Assembly: GCF_004770265.1 (NCBI RefSeq)
Contig: NZ_RQGQ01000004.1
Coordinates: forward strand, 372,001-436,000
Direction: 5' to 3'
Source of the DNA: Leptospira congkakensis
Lineage (GTDB): Bacteria > Spirochaetota > Leptospiria > Leptospirales > Leptospiraceae
DNA: 64,000 bases
The notes below the pieces were generated by a model. It had not been told where the DNA came from. It did not search any database and was given only the letters and a program-made list of their open reading frames with translations. Of the stretch, positions 8,051 to 17,064 are shown in pieces; positions within the stretch are counted from its first letter, which is position 1; the number at the start of each line of letters is the position of its first letter. Position numbers and translations under genes: made by a program.

Positions 8051-9859
8051 ATGGAAATTCGCAACATCGCCATCATCGCACACGTCGACCACGGTAAGAC
8101 GACACTTACAGATTGTATCCTTCGCCATACGGGCGCCGTAACCGCAAAAGAAGACCGAGAAAGACTCATGGATTCCAACACTTTGGAACAGGAAAAAGGG
8201 ATTACCATCCTTGCCAAGAACACTTCGGTAAAATACAAAGGCACTCGCATTAATATCGTAGACACTCCAGGTCACGCTGACTTCGGAGGAGAAGTAGAAC
8301 GAGTTCTGTCCATGACAGACTGTACACTTTTACTTGTCGATGCTTTCGACGGACCAATGCCACAAACAAGGTTTGTGCTTGGAAAATCACTCCAACTTGG
8401 CCATAAACCGATCGTAGTTGTGAACAAAGTAGACCGTGAAGGTGCAAGACCTGGTTACTCTGTAGACAAAGTATTTGATTTATTTAGTGATCTTGGTGCC
8501 ACAGAAGAACAACTAGACTTTCCTATCATCTATGCATCTGCCAAACAAGGTTGGGCGGTAAACCAACTTTCCGAAGTACCGGGTGTAAACATTGAACCAC
8601 TTCTTGATAAAGTTTTGGAACATGTGGCTGCCGTAAAAAACGAAAGTGATAAAGCCCTCCAATTCCAAGTCACAGCACTTGATTACAACGAATACGTAGG
8701 TCGTATCGCCATTGGTAAAATTTACCAAGGAACCATGAAAAAGGGTGCTGATGTAACACTCGCAAAAACAAACGGAACTACTGCTAATTATAAAATCACA
8801 AAACTTTATGGTTATGAAGGACTCACTCGTTACGAGATTGATGAAGCAGGTTCTGGAGATATCGTAGCGATGGCTGGGATTCCAGATGTGTTCATCGGGG
8901 ATACAGTTTGTGATCTTGGAAATCCACTTCCACTCCCTGCGATCCAAGTAGAAGAACCAACTGTTTCCATGTTCTTTATGGTCAACAACTCACCGTTTGC
9001 TGGTAAAGAAGGAAAGTTTGTCACAACAAGAAACCTTCGGGAACGTTTAGACCGAGAACTTGAAACTAACGTGGCACTTCGTTTAGAAGAAACCGAAGAC
9101 AAAGATCGTTTTAAAATTTTAGGACGTGGGGAACTCCACTTATCCATCCTCATTGAAAACATGAGAAGAGAAGGATACGAACTCCAAGTTTCTCGCCCAG
9201 AAGTAATCATCAAACACAATGAAGCTGGCGAAAAAATCGAACCTTACGAAACACTCGTGATGGATTTACCTGACCAATACTCTGGTGCTTGTATCCAGGA
9301 ACTAAACCGCCGTAAAGGTGAGTTAACGGGAATGGATGCTCACACTTCTGGTATCACTCGTGTGGAATATGTCATTCCTACAAGAGGGATCATTGGATTT
9401 AGAGGTCATTTTATTTCTGAAACTCGTGGAGAAGGGGTAATGTCTAGCCGTTTCTTACGATTTGATAAATACAAAGGTGAAATTCCTGGTCGTAAAAACG
9501 GAGCTCTTATCTCTATGGACTCTGGAGAATCCACAGCATATGCATTGTGGAAGGTTCAGGAACGTGGGGATCTATTCATTGAACCACAAGTATCTGTCTA
9601 TCCTGGGATGATCCTCGGAATGAACAGCCGTGATTCTGACTTAGAAGTAAACCCAGTTCGTGAGAAAAAACTAACTAACGTTCGTGCTTCTGGATCGGAT
9701 GAAGCGATTCGTTTGGTTCCACCAAAGAAACTAACTTTGGAACAATCCATTGAATTTTTAGATGATGATGAACTTTTGGAAGTCACTCCACAAAGTTTGC
9801 GTCTACGTAAAAAAGTTTTGGACGCAAGTATGAGAAAAAGATCTAGTGGTGGGCGTTAG
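8051..9859 (+). CDS. typA: GTPase TypA/BipA
   Basis: TypA (BipA) is an EF-G-like translational GTPase used in ribosome assembly at low temperature and in stress. The 602-aa product starts [19 protein letters not shown] with the G1 motif, then shows [15 protein letters not shown] (G3), [11 protein letters not shown] (G4), the domain 2 and 3 regions, and the TypA-specific [10 protein letters not shown] and [11 protein letters not shown] blocks. An earlier in-frame ATG at 7982 adds 23 residues without family similarity. The ATG at 8051 places the conserved MEIRNIAII at the start and is chosen. A strong terminator follows. Confidence 0.96.
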   Translation: MEIRNIAIIAHVDHGKTTLTDCILRHTGAVTAKEDRERLMDSNTLEQEKGITILAKNTSVKYKGTRINIVDTPGHADFGGEVERVLSMTDCTLLLVDAFDGPMPQTRFVLGKSLQLGHKPIVVVNKVDREGARPGYSVDKVFDLFSDLGATEEQLDFPIIYASAKQGWAVNQLSEVPGVNIEPLLDKVLEHVAAVKNESDKALQFQVTALDYNEYVGRIAIGKIYQGTMKKGADVTLAKTNGTTANYKITKLYGYEGLTRYEIDEAGSGDIVAMAGIPDVFIGDTVCDLGNPLPLPAIQVEEPTVSMFFMVNNSPFAGKEGKFVTTRNLRERLDRELETNVALRLEETEDKDRFKILGRGELHLSILIENMRREGYELQVSRPEVIIKHNEAGEKIEPYETLVMDLPDQYSGACIQELNRRKGELTGMDAHTSGITRVEYVIPTRGIIGFRGHFISETRGEGVMSSRFLRFDKYKGEIPGRKNGALISMDSGESTAYALWKVQERGDLFIEPQVSVYPGMILGMNSRDSDLEVNPVREKKLTNVRASGSDEAIRLVPPKKLTLEQSIEFLDDDELLEVTPQSLRLRKKVLDASMRKRSSGGR

Positions 9860-9894
9860 TCGGATCAATCCATTCTAACAACTACTGCAGATAG

Positions 9895-9925
9895 AAAAAG
9901 GGACTAAGATTTTAGTCCCTTTTTT
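9895..9925. terminator. Bidirectional hairpin terminator
   Basis: AAAAAGGGACTAA pairs with TTAGTCCCTTTTT across a GATT loop (13-bp stem), with T-runs at the right end for typA and, on the other strand, for the AsmA-like gene that ends at 9941. It separates two convergent transcripts. Confidence 0.9.
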
Positions 9926-9940
9926 ATGTACTAATAGAGT

Positions 9941-11389
9941 TTAGAAACCTAAACCTTTCAGAGCATTTCCAGCTCCTGGAATTTTTTTCAAAGCATCGCC
10001 AGCTTTTCCTTTGATCACTTCTTTGACAGCTCCACCAATTAAGTCAGTTAAGGTTCCGAGACCCACACCCAGTTCCACATTCGGACTACGAATGTCTCCG
10101 TAAGTGCGAAAAGGAATGAAAAGCCTTTCATCTTTGACTAAGTTTCCCACAATTTTATTACGAATGGCTTTTGGATCCCCTTGGCCTTTGGTAGCTTGTT
10201 TGATTTTTTCATCCACAGATGCTAAAGACTTCTTGGATTCAGCTTCATCATACAACATCCCCATTCCCATTTCATGATAGTTCGTAGTGGTAATGATATA
10301 CGATCCTTTTATAATTTGTAAGTCGTAGTTTTTCGTTGGGAAAGTCGGTTCGTCGAGAAAAGTTACCTTTCCATTGCTATACTCAACCTTAAAGGATACA
10401 TCTTTCTTTAGTGCTGCTTTTTCTTTTAGTTTATCAAGTTTTAAACCAGCTTGGTTTAATGCGGGTAATTCACCAGCAATGGCATCAAACGCAGCAAATC
10501 CAGAAACAAAAGAATCTTCCTTCATTGTGACTTCATAGATGACTTTTGGATTCACAAGACCCGTTTTGACAACAAACGGAATTACCTTTCCTTCTGTTTC
10601 TAATATAAATTTTGCGGCTTCGTTTTTGTTTCTACCAATGATGGTAACATCAGCATCAAAATTTACATTCACACTGTTATGCGACTCAAGATCACTTCCA
10701 TCAATATCAATGTCTTTTAATTCTAAATCTAGTTTTTGAATTTGAATTTGTTGGCCCGTTTTACGCATATTCACTTGGATGGTTCCATCTTGAATCCCAA
10801 CAAGCCCCATTTTGATAGCAATCGGGATGTCTTTGATAGAGAATGGGCCTGAGGGCGGTGCACTTGCTTTTTCTTTTGCTTCTTCTTCCTCGGCAGCTTT
10901 TTTTTCCGCTAACGCTTCTGGGGAAAGTGCGGGATTTTTTTCGCCATCGACAATTTTTGGTGTTTTGAAAAGTGAACTAAGATTGTTACCACCATCTTCA
11001 TTCATGGTTAAAGAGATTTCTGGTTTTTTCAGGACAAGTTTATTTACTTTTAAGGTTTTTGTCAGAAGAGCTAAAAAGGAAATTTTAACGTCTGCTTTCC
11101 CCAACTGGATAAGACCTTTTGGTTTAGTTTTTCTTTCATCGAGAGGAGTTCCTTTGTTTGCCACTTCATCACGCGGGGCAAGGATGATTCCTTCGATCTC
11201 AATTCCCGAAAGAACATTGAACAAACTGATATTGACCGATTCTACATGGGCCCTAACGTTTATGGATGATTCAATTTGTTTGACAAGAAAACTTGGAGTG
11301 ATGAAACTCCCAGCAAAAACTAACGCGATGATTACGATGAGCAGAATGGCTGCAAAAAAAGCCCCAATTCCGTAACCTATTTTTTTCAT
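9941..11389 (-). CDS. AsmA-like membrane-anchored periplasmic protein
   Basis: The 482-aa product has one N-terminal membrane segment (about residues 5-27) followed by an exported body. SINVRAHVESVNISLFNVLSG, GKADVKISFLALLTKTLKVNKLVL and a repeated beta-strand pattern resemble the AsmA/TamB-like family of envelope proteins, some of which carry phospholipids between membranes. A charged Glu/Ala/Lys stretch (about 160-180) looks like a flexible linker. The C-terminus (GGAVKEVIKGKAGDALKKIPGAG) may be amphipathic. The start at 11389 follows a good TAGGAGA ribosome-binding site; an upstream GTG is less likely. Family assignment is tentative and function is not known. Confidence 0.6.
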   Translation of the reverse strand: MKKIGYGIGAFFAAILLIVIIALVFAGSFITPSFLVKQIESSINVRAHVESVNISLFNVLSGIEIEGIILAPRDEVANKGTPLDERKTKPKGLIQLGKADVKISFLALLTKTLKVNKLVLKKPEISLTMNEDGGNNLSSLFKTPKIVDGEKNPALSPEALAEKKAAEEEEAKEKASAPPSGPFSIKDIPIAIKMGLVGIQDGTIQVNMRKTGQQIQIQKLDLELKDIDIDGSDLESHNSVNVNFDADVTIIGRNKNEAAKFILETEGKVIPFVVKTGLVNPKVIYEVTMKEDSFVSGFAAFDAIAGELPALNQAGLKLDKLKEKAALKKDVSFKVEYSNGKVTFLDEPTFPTKNYDLQIIKGSYIITTTNYHEMGMGMLYDEAESKKSLASVDEKIKQATKGQGDPKAIRNKIVGNLVKDERLFIPFRTYGDIRSPNVELGVGLGTLTDLIGGAVKEVIKGKAGDALKKIPGAGNALKGLGF

Positions 11390-11471
11390 ATGGTCTCCTA
11401 ATTTCGGCACTAATGAGTGGAATAGAGACTAAGTTCAATTTTGTTTCTGTAAAGTAAAAAAGGGAAAGAAA

Positions 11472-11900
11472 TTAATCCAAAAACCTAACCGAACTGATAA
11501 TGTTGGTTAACTGTTGGAAAAGTTCATCTCCTACTTCTTCATCGGAATTAAAAGTAACAAGAAGCATTCTTGATTGGTTGGCAACCATATACACCATCCA
11601 TACTCGGTCTTCTTTTAGAAATTCGCAGGCACGAATGGAGGAACCTTCATTGTTTTCAAAAACAGCCACGTTTTCTGAATCGTAGTCAATTTCGTGGATT
11701 TTTAAGTAGTTCTCCAATTCTTGGTCTACATTAAAATCTTCCAATTTAGATTCGAAAGCATAAACCTGTAAGGCACCACCTCCATCTGGATGAAAAAAAG
11801 CAGGAATTTCCTCAACGACCATTTGTTCCCAGGAAGCCGGAAAAAGAAAAGAATACCAACCTTGAGGAGATCGAAATTGTTTGTACATTGGTTTTGTCAT
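11472..11900 (-). CDS. Hypothetical protein, 142 aa (DUF3805-like appearance)
   Basis: No family is recognised with certainty. The opening (FRSPQGWYSFLFPASWEQ) and the alternating strands ending in LTNIISSVRFLD look like small single-domain proteins of the PsbP/DUF3805 type. In these, a GWYSF-like strand is followed by a membrane-free alpha/beta fold. No signal peptide or membrane segment is seen, so it is probably cytoplasmic. The start ATG follows AAGGGAATTCC. It is divergent from the beta-barrel gene at 11948 and lies in the same direction as the AsmA-like gene, 82 bases upstream of that gene's start. Confidence 0.6.
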   Translation of the reverse strand: MTKPMYKQFRSPQGWYSFLFPASWEQMVVEEIPAFFHPDGGGALQVYAFESKLEDFNVDQELENYLKIHEIDYDSENVAVFENNEGSSIRACEFLKEDRVWMVYMVANQSRMLLVTFNSDEEVGDELFQQLTNIISSVRFLD

Positions 11901-11947
11901 TGGAATTCCCTTTTCTTTCCAATAAATCTTTGGAGTAATGGCAGTAA

Positions 11948-12955
11948 ATGATTTTCAAAAGAAAAAGCTACTTCCTGGTTTTCGGTCTTTCTCTTTCTAT
12001 CAGTGTTTCGGGAAGTCTCTCGGCTCAAATTTCTGGGTATGAATCAGCCTATCCTTCCGCTTATTTACTTGGACTATCTTCTACGGGAGTGGTGACACAA
12101 AATCCGATGGGGAGTCTTTACGGAAACACTGCCTTTCTTACAAACCAATCAAAACATTTATTAGATGCAGGAGTAAATGCAAGTTATGCGAATCCGAAAA
12201 TATCTCCGTTGTATCTTACCGGTGCCTTGTATTTTTCTTATTCGGACTCTTTAGGTTTTGGATTTCGCGGGAAACCGATTTTTTTACGTTCCTTTCCTGC
12301 CGTTGAAAGGTTTTCTAATTATGCATTTCAAGGATTTGTCAGTTGGAAATGGAACGAACATTTATCTTTTGCACTCAACCTTGGCCCAGGAGTTTCAGGA
12401 AGGCTTGGAGGTTATAGTTCTTATTCATGGAACGTTTCTGCGTCCACAGCAATTCAATATGGAGATTTTCGATTCGGTGTAATATTAGAATCACCAGGAA
12501 GTTACAGGTTTGATAAATATTTAGGATCGGAAAATTTAAAGGAACGACTCCCTGAACGTTTGTTAGTAGGTGTCGGTTATAAAATTACGGAACTCATTGA
12601 TTTACAAGTCGAAGGGAATCGTACCTTTTTTGAAAAGTCCCATCTCTCATTGAATGGAGCGAATAATTCATTTTCCTATCCAATACGAACGATGTATGCA
12701 GGTAACGTTAGTTTAGTGATAGGCAAAATAGAATCCTTCCAATTTTTAACAGGAATTGGTAGAGAGTTTCGAGCAGATTCTAGTTTAAGAGGATTTTATA
12801 CAGGGTCTTTGGGAATTGCAGGTTCCATTTTTCCCAAAGAATTAGGTGAAGGGTATCTGTATTCGGTTTCCATCCAGAGATCGGGTTTAAGTGTACCAGA
12901 ACGAGACGGGGCCGAGACTCGCGCAGCAGCACAAATCCAAATCCAGTTCCAATGA
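11948..12955 (+). CDS. Putative outer-membrane beta-barrel protein
   Basis: The 335-aa product has a clear signal peptide (KRKSYFLVFGLSLSISVSGSLSA, cleavage probably near residue 26). It then has many alternating aromatic/polar strands such as LTGALYFSYSDSLGFGFRG, FQGFVSWKWNEHLSFALNLG and YAGNVSLVIG, the pattern of an outer-membrane barrel. The last residues QIQIQFQ end in an aromatic-containing strand, though without the usual final Phe. No specific family was recognised. It could also be an exported protein related to the OmpP1/PorV type. It is monocistronic as far as can be seen. Confidence 0.6.
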   Translation: MIFKRKSYFLVFGLSLSISVSGSLSAQISGYESAYPSAYLLGLSSTGVVTQNPMGSLYGNTAFLTNQSKHLLDAGVNASYANPKISPLYLTGALYFSYSDSLGFGFRGKPIFLRSFPAVERFSNYAFQGFVSWKWNEHLSFALNLGPGVSGRLGGYSSYSWNVSASTAIQYGDFRFGVILESPGSYRFDKYLGSENLKERLPERLLVGVGYKITELIDLQVEGNRTFFEKSHLSLNGANNSFSYPIRTMYAGNVSLVIGKIESFQFLTGIGREFRADSSLRGFYTGSLGIAGSIFPKELGEGYLYSVSIQRSGLSVPERDGAETRAAAQIQIQFQ

Positions 12956-13086
12956 AGAACACCATTTGCTTAATATTTAGGCAAATTGGATGATTTCCAT
13001 AATTGGCTCCTGTCTCATTCGCTGAACTTTAGGACAAAATGTAGAGAAATATATGATATTCTGACTTCTTTAGGCGAGATGCATCG

Positions 13087-13103
13087 TCGGTACGATACTT
13101 GCA
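13087..13103 (+). promoter_or_regulatory. Candidate sigma-54 (-24/-12) promoter
   Basis: The site TCGGTACGATACTTGCA has the diagnostic GG (13089-13090) and GC (13101-13102) exactly 10 bases apart. It matches 12 of the 14 fixed positions of the YTGGCACGrNNNTTGCW consensus. It lies 24 bases before the ATG of the phosphatase gene that precedes amtB. The predicted start of transcription (about 13114) falls at the ribosome-binding sequence, so the leader would be very short. An overlapping small inverted repeat, ATCGT...ACGAT (13083-13096), is also present. Confidence 0.55.
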
Positions 13104-13126
13104 TCTAAATCAGAAAGGTATCCTAT

Positions 13127-14947
13127 ATGGTTGATTTCAAAGTTTCCAAACGAATGCTCGTCAACTTCCGCGGACAAAACAAAGTCGTGGGAGGATTAAC
13201 AGATAAAGATAAAATTGCGATCCTTCTCTACATTTCCAAAGAATTTGCAAATTTAGATAGAGAAGACCAACTCTTTTCCAAAGTCATCCTGATCTGTCAG
13301 GAAATTTTTGAGTCGGACAACACTACGCTCCGACTTTGGGACGGAGAGTTTCTCGTTCCCGTTAAGTTTGTCAAAGAAACAGAACCTCCTCGCAGAAATT
13401 TAGTTATGGGAGAAGGATATTCTGGTTCCGTTTTTGAAACGAGAGAACCAATTCTTGTGAACGATCTCACTCGATCGGCTCACTTCTTTGATGAGGGAGA
13501 AACTACCAAATCAGTAATGTGTGTCCCCATCATGCAAAAAGAAGAAATTCTGGGAACACTCGCTGTTGAAAGTGAACGGGAAAATTTTTACATTACTGAT
13601 GATTTAGAAATTCTCGAAGCCTTAACATCACAGTTAGCCCTTGCTTTATATGGAGTTCGACTGATTGAAGGTCTTGTTACCGCAAGAGCTAGAGAGGCAG
13701 CCGTTCTTAACCAATTAGAATGGGATTTGAAAATGGGTCGAAATGTCCAAAGTCAAATCCTTCCCCAAGACCTGAGTGCATGGAACGGAATCTATTTTGC
13801 GAGTCACTATGAACCAATGGCAGAAGTCAGCGGCGATCTAGTGGATATCGTTAGACAAGGACATTCGTTAACAGCAATTAACATCGATGTGTCGGGACAT
13901 GGAATTCCAGCGGCCTTAGTTACCATGGCCATCCATCACCAATTTCGTAGATCTGTAATGGCGGGGCTTGGACTAACAGAAATCATGGAGGAACTTGGTG
14001 AAAACCTTAGGGAACAATTACCAGAGTCTACATATTTTACTGCCTTTATGGTTCGTATTTTTAGTGATTATACTTTTGGTTATGTGAATGCAGGCCACCA
14101 ACGAATGTTACATTACAAAGCTGCTGATGATACTTTCATCCAGTACGATACAAAAGGTGTACCTCTCGGAATTCTTCCTGTTAGGAAGATTGATTATGAA
14201 GAAAAACAAGGCAAACTAGAACCGGGAGATTTTCTCCTCTTAATTTCAGATGGGTTTAGTGAACAAAGAAATCATATGAAAGATGAAGTGGGAGTGGATC
14301 GAATTCTCACATGGTTACAAGACGAAAGAGAAAAACTTGTTATGGAAGGTCGTGGGAAAGTTGATTTGAAAAAATTGTCAGCTGCCTTTGTAACTCGATT
14401 TCGTGCTTACCAAGGTGATGTTCCGAATGGGGACGATTTGAGTTTTCTTTTCCTCTATTGTGGAGATTCCATTCCAGAAGCTTCGCATTACATACAACTT
14501 GCGAAACAATCAAATTCCAAAATGAAGATGGAAGAGGCTTATGCACAAGCCCTCAAAGCCTTCAGCATTGATTCTTCACTCAAAGAAATTTTAGTGTTTT
14601 TAGGGAAAATGTATTACCGGGACGGAAAATACAAAGAATCCATTCGGTATTTAGAAGAATATCTACGAACATCCGGTGATAATACTGCTGCATCTCATTT
14701 TATGATGGGTCGAGCGTATTACAAAGCTGGGATGATTTCTGAAGCAAAACGAGCTTTAAAGATGGCACTTTCCAGTGACCATAGTTTTGCTAAAGCAAGT
14801 ATCTTACTTGCACAGTGTTATTTGAAAGAAAATGCGAAACCAAAAGCAATCAAAGTATTGCAACAAGGCGTAAAAAACACACCGCAAAGTATGGAGTTAA
14901 AAACTTCTCTTTTAAGGTTAGAATCACATTCGCAGAAAGCAAGTTAA
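13127..14947 (+). CDS. GAF-PP2C (SpoIIE/RsbU-type) phosphatase with C-terminal TPR repeats
   Basis: The 606-aa cytoplasmic protein has three parts. A GAF domain (about 35-180) contains NTTLRLWDGEFLVP and GEGYSGSVFETREPI. A coiled linker leads into an RsbU-type PP2C domain (about 215-445) with metal sites EVSGDLVD, DVSGHG, NAGH, LISDGFSE and GDDLSFLFL all present. A C-terminal TPR region spans about 475-600. RsbU-type phosphatases dephosphorylate anti-sigma-factor antagonists in partner-switching control. It lies 9 bases before amtB, so the two are probably co-transcribed from the sigma-54-like site upstream. The target STAS protein is not adjacent. Confidence 0.88.
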   Translation: MVDFKVSKRMLVNFRGQNKVVGGLTDKDKIAILLYISKEFANLDREDQLFSKVILICQEIFESDNTTLRLWDGEFLVPVKFVKETEPPRRNLVMGEGYSGSVFETREPILVNDLTRSAHFFDEGETTKSVMCVPIMQKEEILGTLAVESERENFYITDDLEILEALTSQLALALYGVRLIEGLVTARAREAAVLNQLEWDLKMGRNVQSQILPQDLSAWNGIYFASHYEPMAEVSGDLVDIVRQGHSLTAINIDVSGHGIPAALVTMAIHHQFRRSVMAGLGLTEIMEELGENLREQLPESTYFTAFMVRIFSDYTFGYVNAGHQRMLHYKAADDTFIQYDTKGVPLGILPVRKIDYEEKQGKLEPGDFLLLISDGFSEQRNHMKDEVGVDRILTWLQDEREKLVMEGRGKVDLKKLSAAFVTRFRAYQGDVPNGDDLSFLFLYCGDSIPEASHYIQLAKQSNSKMKMEEAYAQALKAFSIDSSLKEILVFLGKMYYRDGKYKESIRYLEEYLRTSGDNTAASHFMMGRAYYKAGMISEAKRALKMALSSDHSFAKASILLAQCYLKENAKPKAIKVLQQGVKNTPQSMELKTSLLRLESHSQKAS

Positions 14948-14956
14948 GGAAAATTT

Positions 14957-16381
14957 ATGAAACGATTTGGTATATTATTTAGTTTAACAGTCCTTCTGAT
15001 TGTTTCCTCTTTGGGAGCAGAAGAGACTGAAGGCAACAAAGAAAGTTTAGAAACATTGGCAAAAGAAATGGCAAGTATCAAAGTTTCCTTAGAGGAAACC
15101 AAACTTGCACTGGAAACCACCAAACAGGAAGCAAATTGGGTTTGGACCTGTATTGCAGCCTTTCTTGTTTTTTTCATGCAAGCAGGTTTTGCTTACGTGG
15201 AGGCTGGATTCACAAGAGCCAAAAATGCAGTGAACATTTTAATGAAGAACTTCTCTGACTTAACTGTCGGAGCCATTGCTTATTGGGTGATTGGATTTTC
15301 CATTATGTTTGGTCCACAAATCCTTACTGGGTTTGGTGTAGGTGTTCCTGCCTTTGCAGAAACTCTGATCAATGCAGAAGATGGAAGTATGGATCCTGCT
15401 AAATATACTTTCTTTATTTTCCAAATTGTTTTTGCGGCAACTGCTGCCACCATCGTATCAGGGGCAATGGCTGAACGAACTAAGTTCTCTGCTTATTTGG
15501 TTTTTTCCATTATCATTACTGCGTTTATTTATCCTATCTTCGGATCGTTTGCTTGGGGAAGCCTCCTTGGAATCTCTACTGGATTTTTAGAAACCCTAGG
15601 ACTTGGTGGTGGCGAAGGAGTTGGGTTCCATGACTTTGCTGGCTCAACAGTCGTACATAGTGTTGGTGCTTGGGCAGGTCTTGCTGGAGCCATTGTTGTG
15701 GGACCTCGTATGGGAAAATTCCAAACCGATGGTCGGGTGTATCCTATCTTAGGTCACAATATGTCGATGGCAGCATTGGGTGTGTTCATTCTCTGGTTTG
15801 GTTGGTTTGGGTTTAACCCGGGTTCCACAACTTCCATTGAAGGAGGAAGTTTTGCTCGCATTGCGGTCGTAACCCATATGTCTGCTTGTGCCGGAGCCAT
15901 TTCTGCAATGATCCTCACATGGCTTCTGTTTAAAAAACCAGAGATCGGTCTAACGCTTAACGGGGGACTTGCCGGTCTTGTGGCCATCACTGCGCCTTGT
16001 GATGTCGTGAGTATCACTGGTGCTGTGATTATTGGAGCAATTGCCGGAATACTCGTCATCATCTCTGTTCTTTTTTTGGATAAAATCAAAATCGATGACC
16101 CAGTGGGTGCTGTTTCGGTTCACGGAGTTTGTGGGGCTTGGGGAACACTGGCGGTAGGGCTTTTTAGTCTGGATACTGGACTTTTTGTCGGTGCTGGTTT
16201 TGCCCAATTCGCAGCCCAGGCCATCGGTGTAGTGGTTGCCTTCCTATGGGCCTTTCCAACGAGTTTCCTTATGTTTTATGTAATCAAAAAGACTATGGGA
16301 CTTCGAGTTTCGGAAGAAGAAGAGTTGTTAGGACTCGATATTTTAGAACACGGAAACGAAGCTTATCCTGTTTCCAAATAG
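14957..16381 (+). CDS. amtB: Ammonium transporter AmtB
   Basis: AmtB conducts ammonium across the inner membrane. The 474-aa protein has a signal peptide (about 1-20), then an unusual charged coiled-coil-like segment (about 24-58). Family blocks follow: WVWTCIAAFLVFFMQAGFAYVEAGF, the DFAGSTVVHSVGAWAGLAGA motif with the pore His, LGHNMSMAALGVFILWFGWFGFN and PVGAVSVHGVCGAWGTLAVGLF. The C-terminal tail LRVSEEEELLGLDILEHGNEAYP, which contacts PII proteins in other bacteria, is intact. No glnK/PII gene is adjacent. It follows the PP2C gene at 9 bases. Confidence 0.96.
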   Translation: MKRFGILFSLTVLLIVSSLGAEETEGNKESLETLAKEMASIKVSLEETKLALETTKQEANWVWTCIAAFLVFFMQAGFAYVEAGFTRAKNAVNILMKNFSDLTVGAIAYWVIGFSIMFGPQILTGFGVGVPAFAETLINAEDGSMDPAKYTFFIFQIVFAATAATIVSGAMAERTKFSAYLVFSIIITAFIYPIFGSFAWGSLLGISTGFLETLGLGGGEGVGFHDFAGSTVVHSVGAWAGLAGAIVVGPRMGKFQTDGRVYPILGHNMSMAALGVFILWFGWFGFNPGSTTSIEGGSFARIAVVTHMSACAGAISAMILTWLLFKKPEIGLTLNGGLAGLVAITAPCDVVSITGAVIIGAIAGILVIISVLFLDKIKIDDPVGAVSVHGVCGAWGTLAVGLFSLDTGLFVGAGFAQFAAQAIGVVVAFLWAFPTSFLMFYVIKKTMGLRVSEEEELLGLDILEHGNEAYPVSK

Positions 16382-16389
16382 TCCTTGAC

Positions 16390-16417
16390 CCTAGGCTTTC
16401 CACATGGGAAGCCTAGG
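16390..16417 (+). promoter_or_regulatory. Strong hairpin between amtB and the lipoprotein gene
   Basis: CCTAGGCTTTCC (16390-16401) pairs with GGGAAGCCTAGG (16406-16417) over an ACAT loop: 12 bp with one G-T pair. It begins 8 bases after the amtB stop and ends 2 bases before the GTG start of the next gene. There is no U-run after it, so it is a poor terminator. It covers the probable ribosome-binding bases of the lipoprotein gene. Confidence 0.6.
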
Positions 16418-16419
16418 AT

Positions 16420-17064
16420 GTGTTTCGTTTCCTTCCTTTTACACTCATTCTTTTATTTTTCTTTGGTTGTTTTGAATACGAAGAGACCATTCTTTTTCGA
16501 AAACAAAGTTCGGGGACAGTGGAAATTGCCTATACTGTTCCGCTAAAAAAGGATTCCAACGACTCACTCATCAAATTCCTACCGACTTCCAAAGAAGAAA
16601 TCATCACTTCTATCAAAAAAAAATCGAATAACAATCTTCAGGTGAGAGACTTCACTTTCCGTGAATTAGAAAAATCAGAAACTACTGATATGTATTTTAA
16701 ACGAAAAGGAAAGGTTTCTTATAAACTAGATTTTGAGGATCCATTGCATCTGGAAGGAGTGCTTGTGGGAACTTTTTCGATTAAGTCCAAACCGAGGACA
16801 CTGATCGTAAAAAGAGATTTTCCGAACCTAACAGACAGTGCGATTACGGAATCTGGTGCGGGCGAAAAAAAGATCATTTCTGAAACTTCTAGACTTCTTA
16901 AGGAAGGAAGAATTCAATTTAAAGTTCTATTTCCTAAGGATTCCGAATGTAGTTCCAACAGAGGATTCATTGGACTTGGGAATTTAACTTACCAAATTCC
17001 CCTCCAAGAAACCTTGGAAAATCCAGAATCTAAAACCTGGGAATACAAACTTCGGTTTTTCTAA
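16420..17064 (+). CDS. Hypothetical lipoprotein, 214 aa
   Basis: The protein begins with a lipoprotein signal peptide: FRFLPFTLILLFFFGC, where the lipobox FFGC gives a lipidated Cys at residue 17. It continues with EYEETILFRKQSSGTVEIAYTVPL, a beta-strand pattern seen in other small Leptospira lipoproteins. No known domain is recognised. The start is GTG at 16420, immediately after a strong hairpin, with no better ATG near it. Its end overlaps the convergent mqnA gene by 4 nt. Being downstream of amtB, it may be co-expressed with it. Confidence 0.7.
   Translation: MFRFLPFTLILLFFFGCFEYEETILFRKQSSGTVEIAYTVPLKKDSNDSLIKFLPTSKEEIITSIKKKSNNNLQVRDFTFRELEKSETTDMYFKRKGKVSYKLDFEDPLHLEGVLVGTFSIKSKPRTLIVKRDFPNLTDSAITESGAGEKKIISETSRLLKEGRIQFKVLFPKDSECSSNRGFIGLGNLTYQIPLQETLENPESKTWEYKLRFF

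Noticed and set aside
10812..11375. A 187-codon open frame on the plus strand opposite the AsmA-like gene
   Set aside because: It is rich in Ser/Phe/Ala runs that mirror the codon pattern of the real gene on the other strand, and has no ribosome-binding site or family motif.
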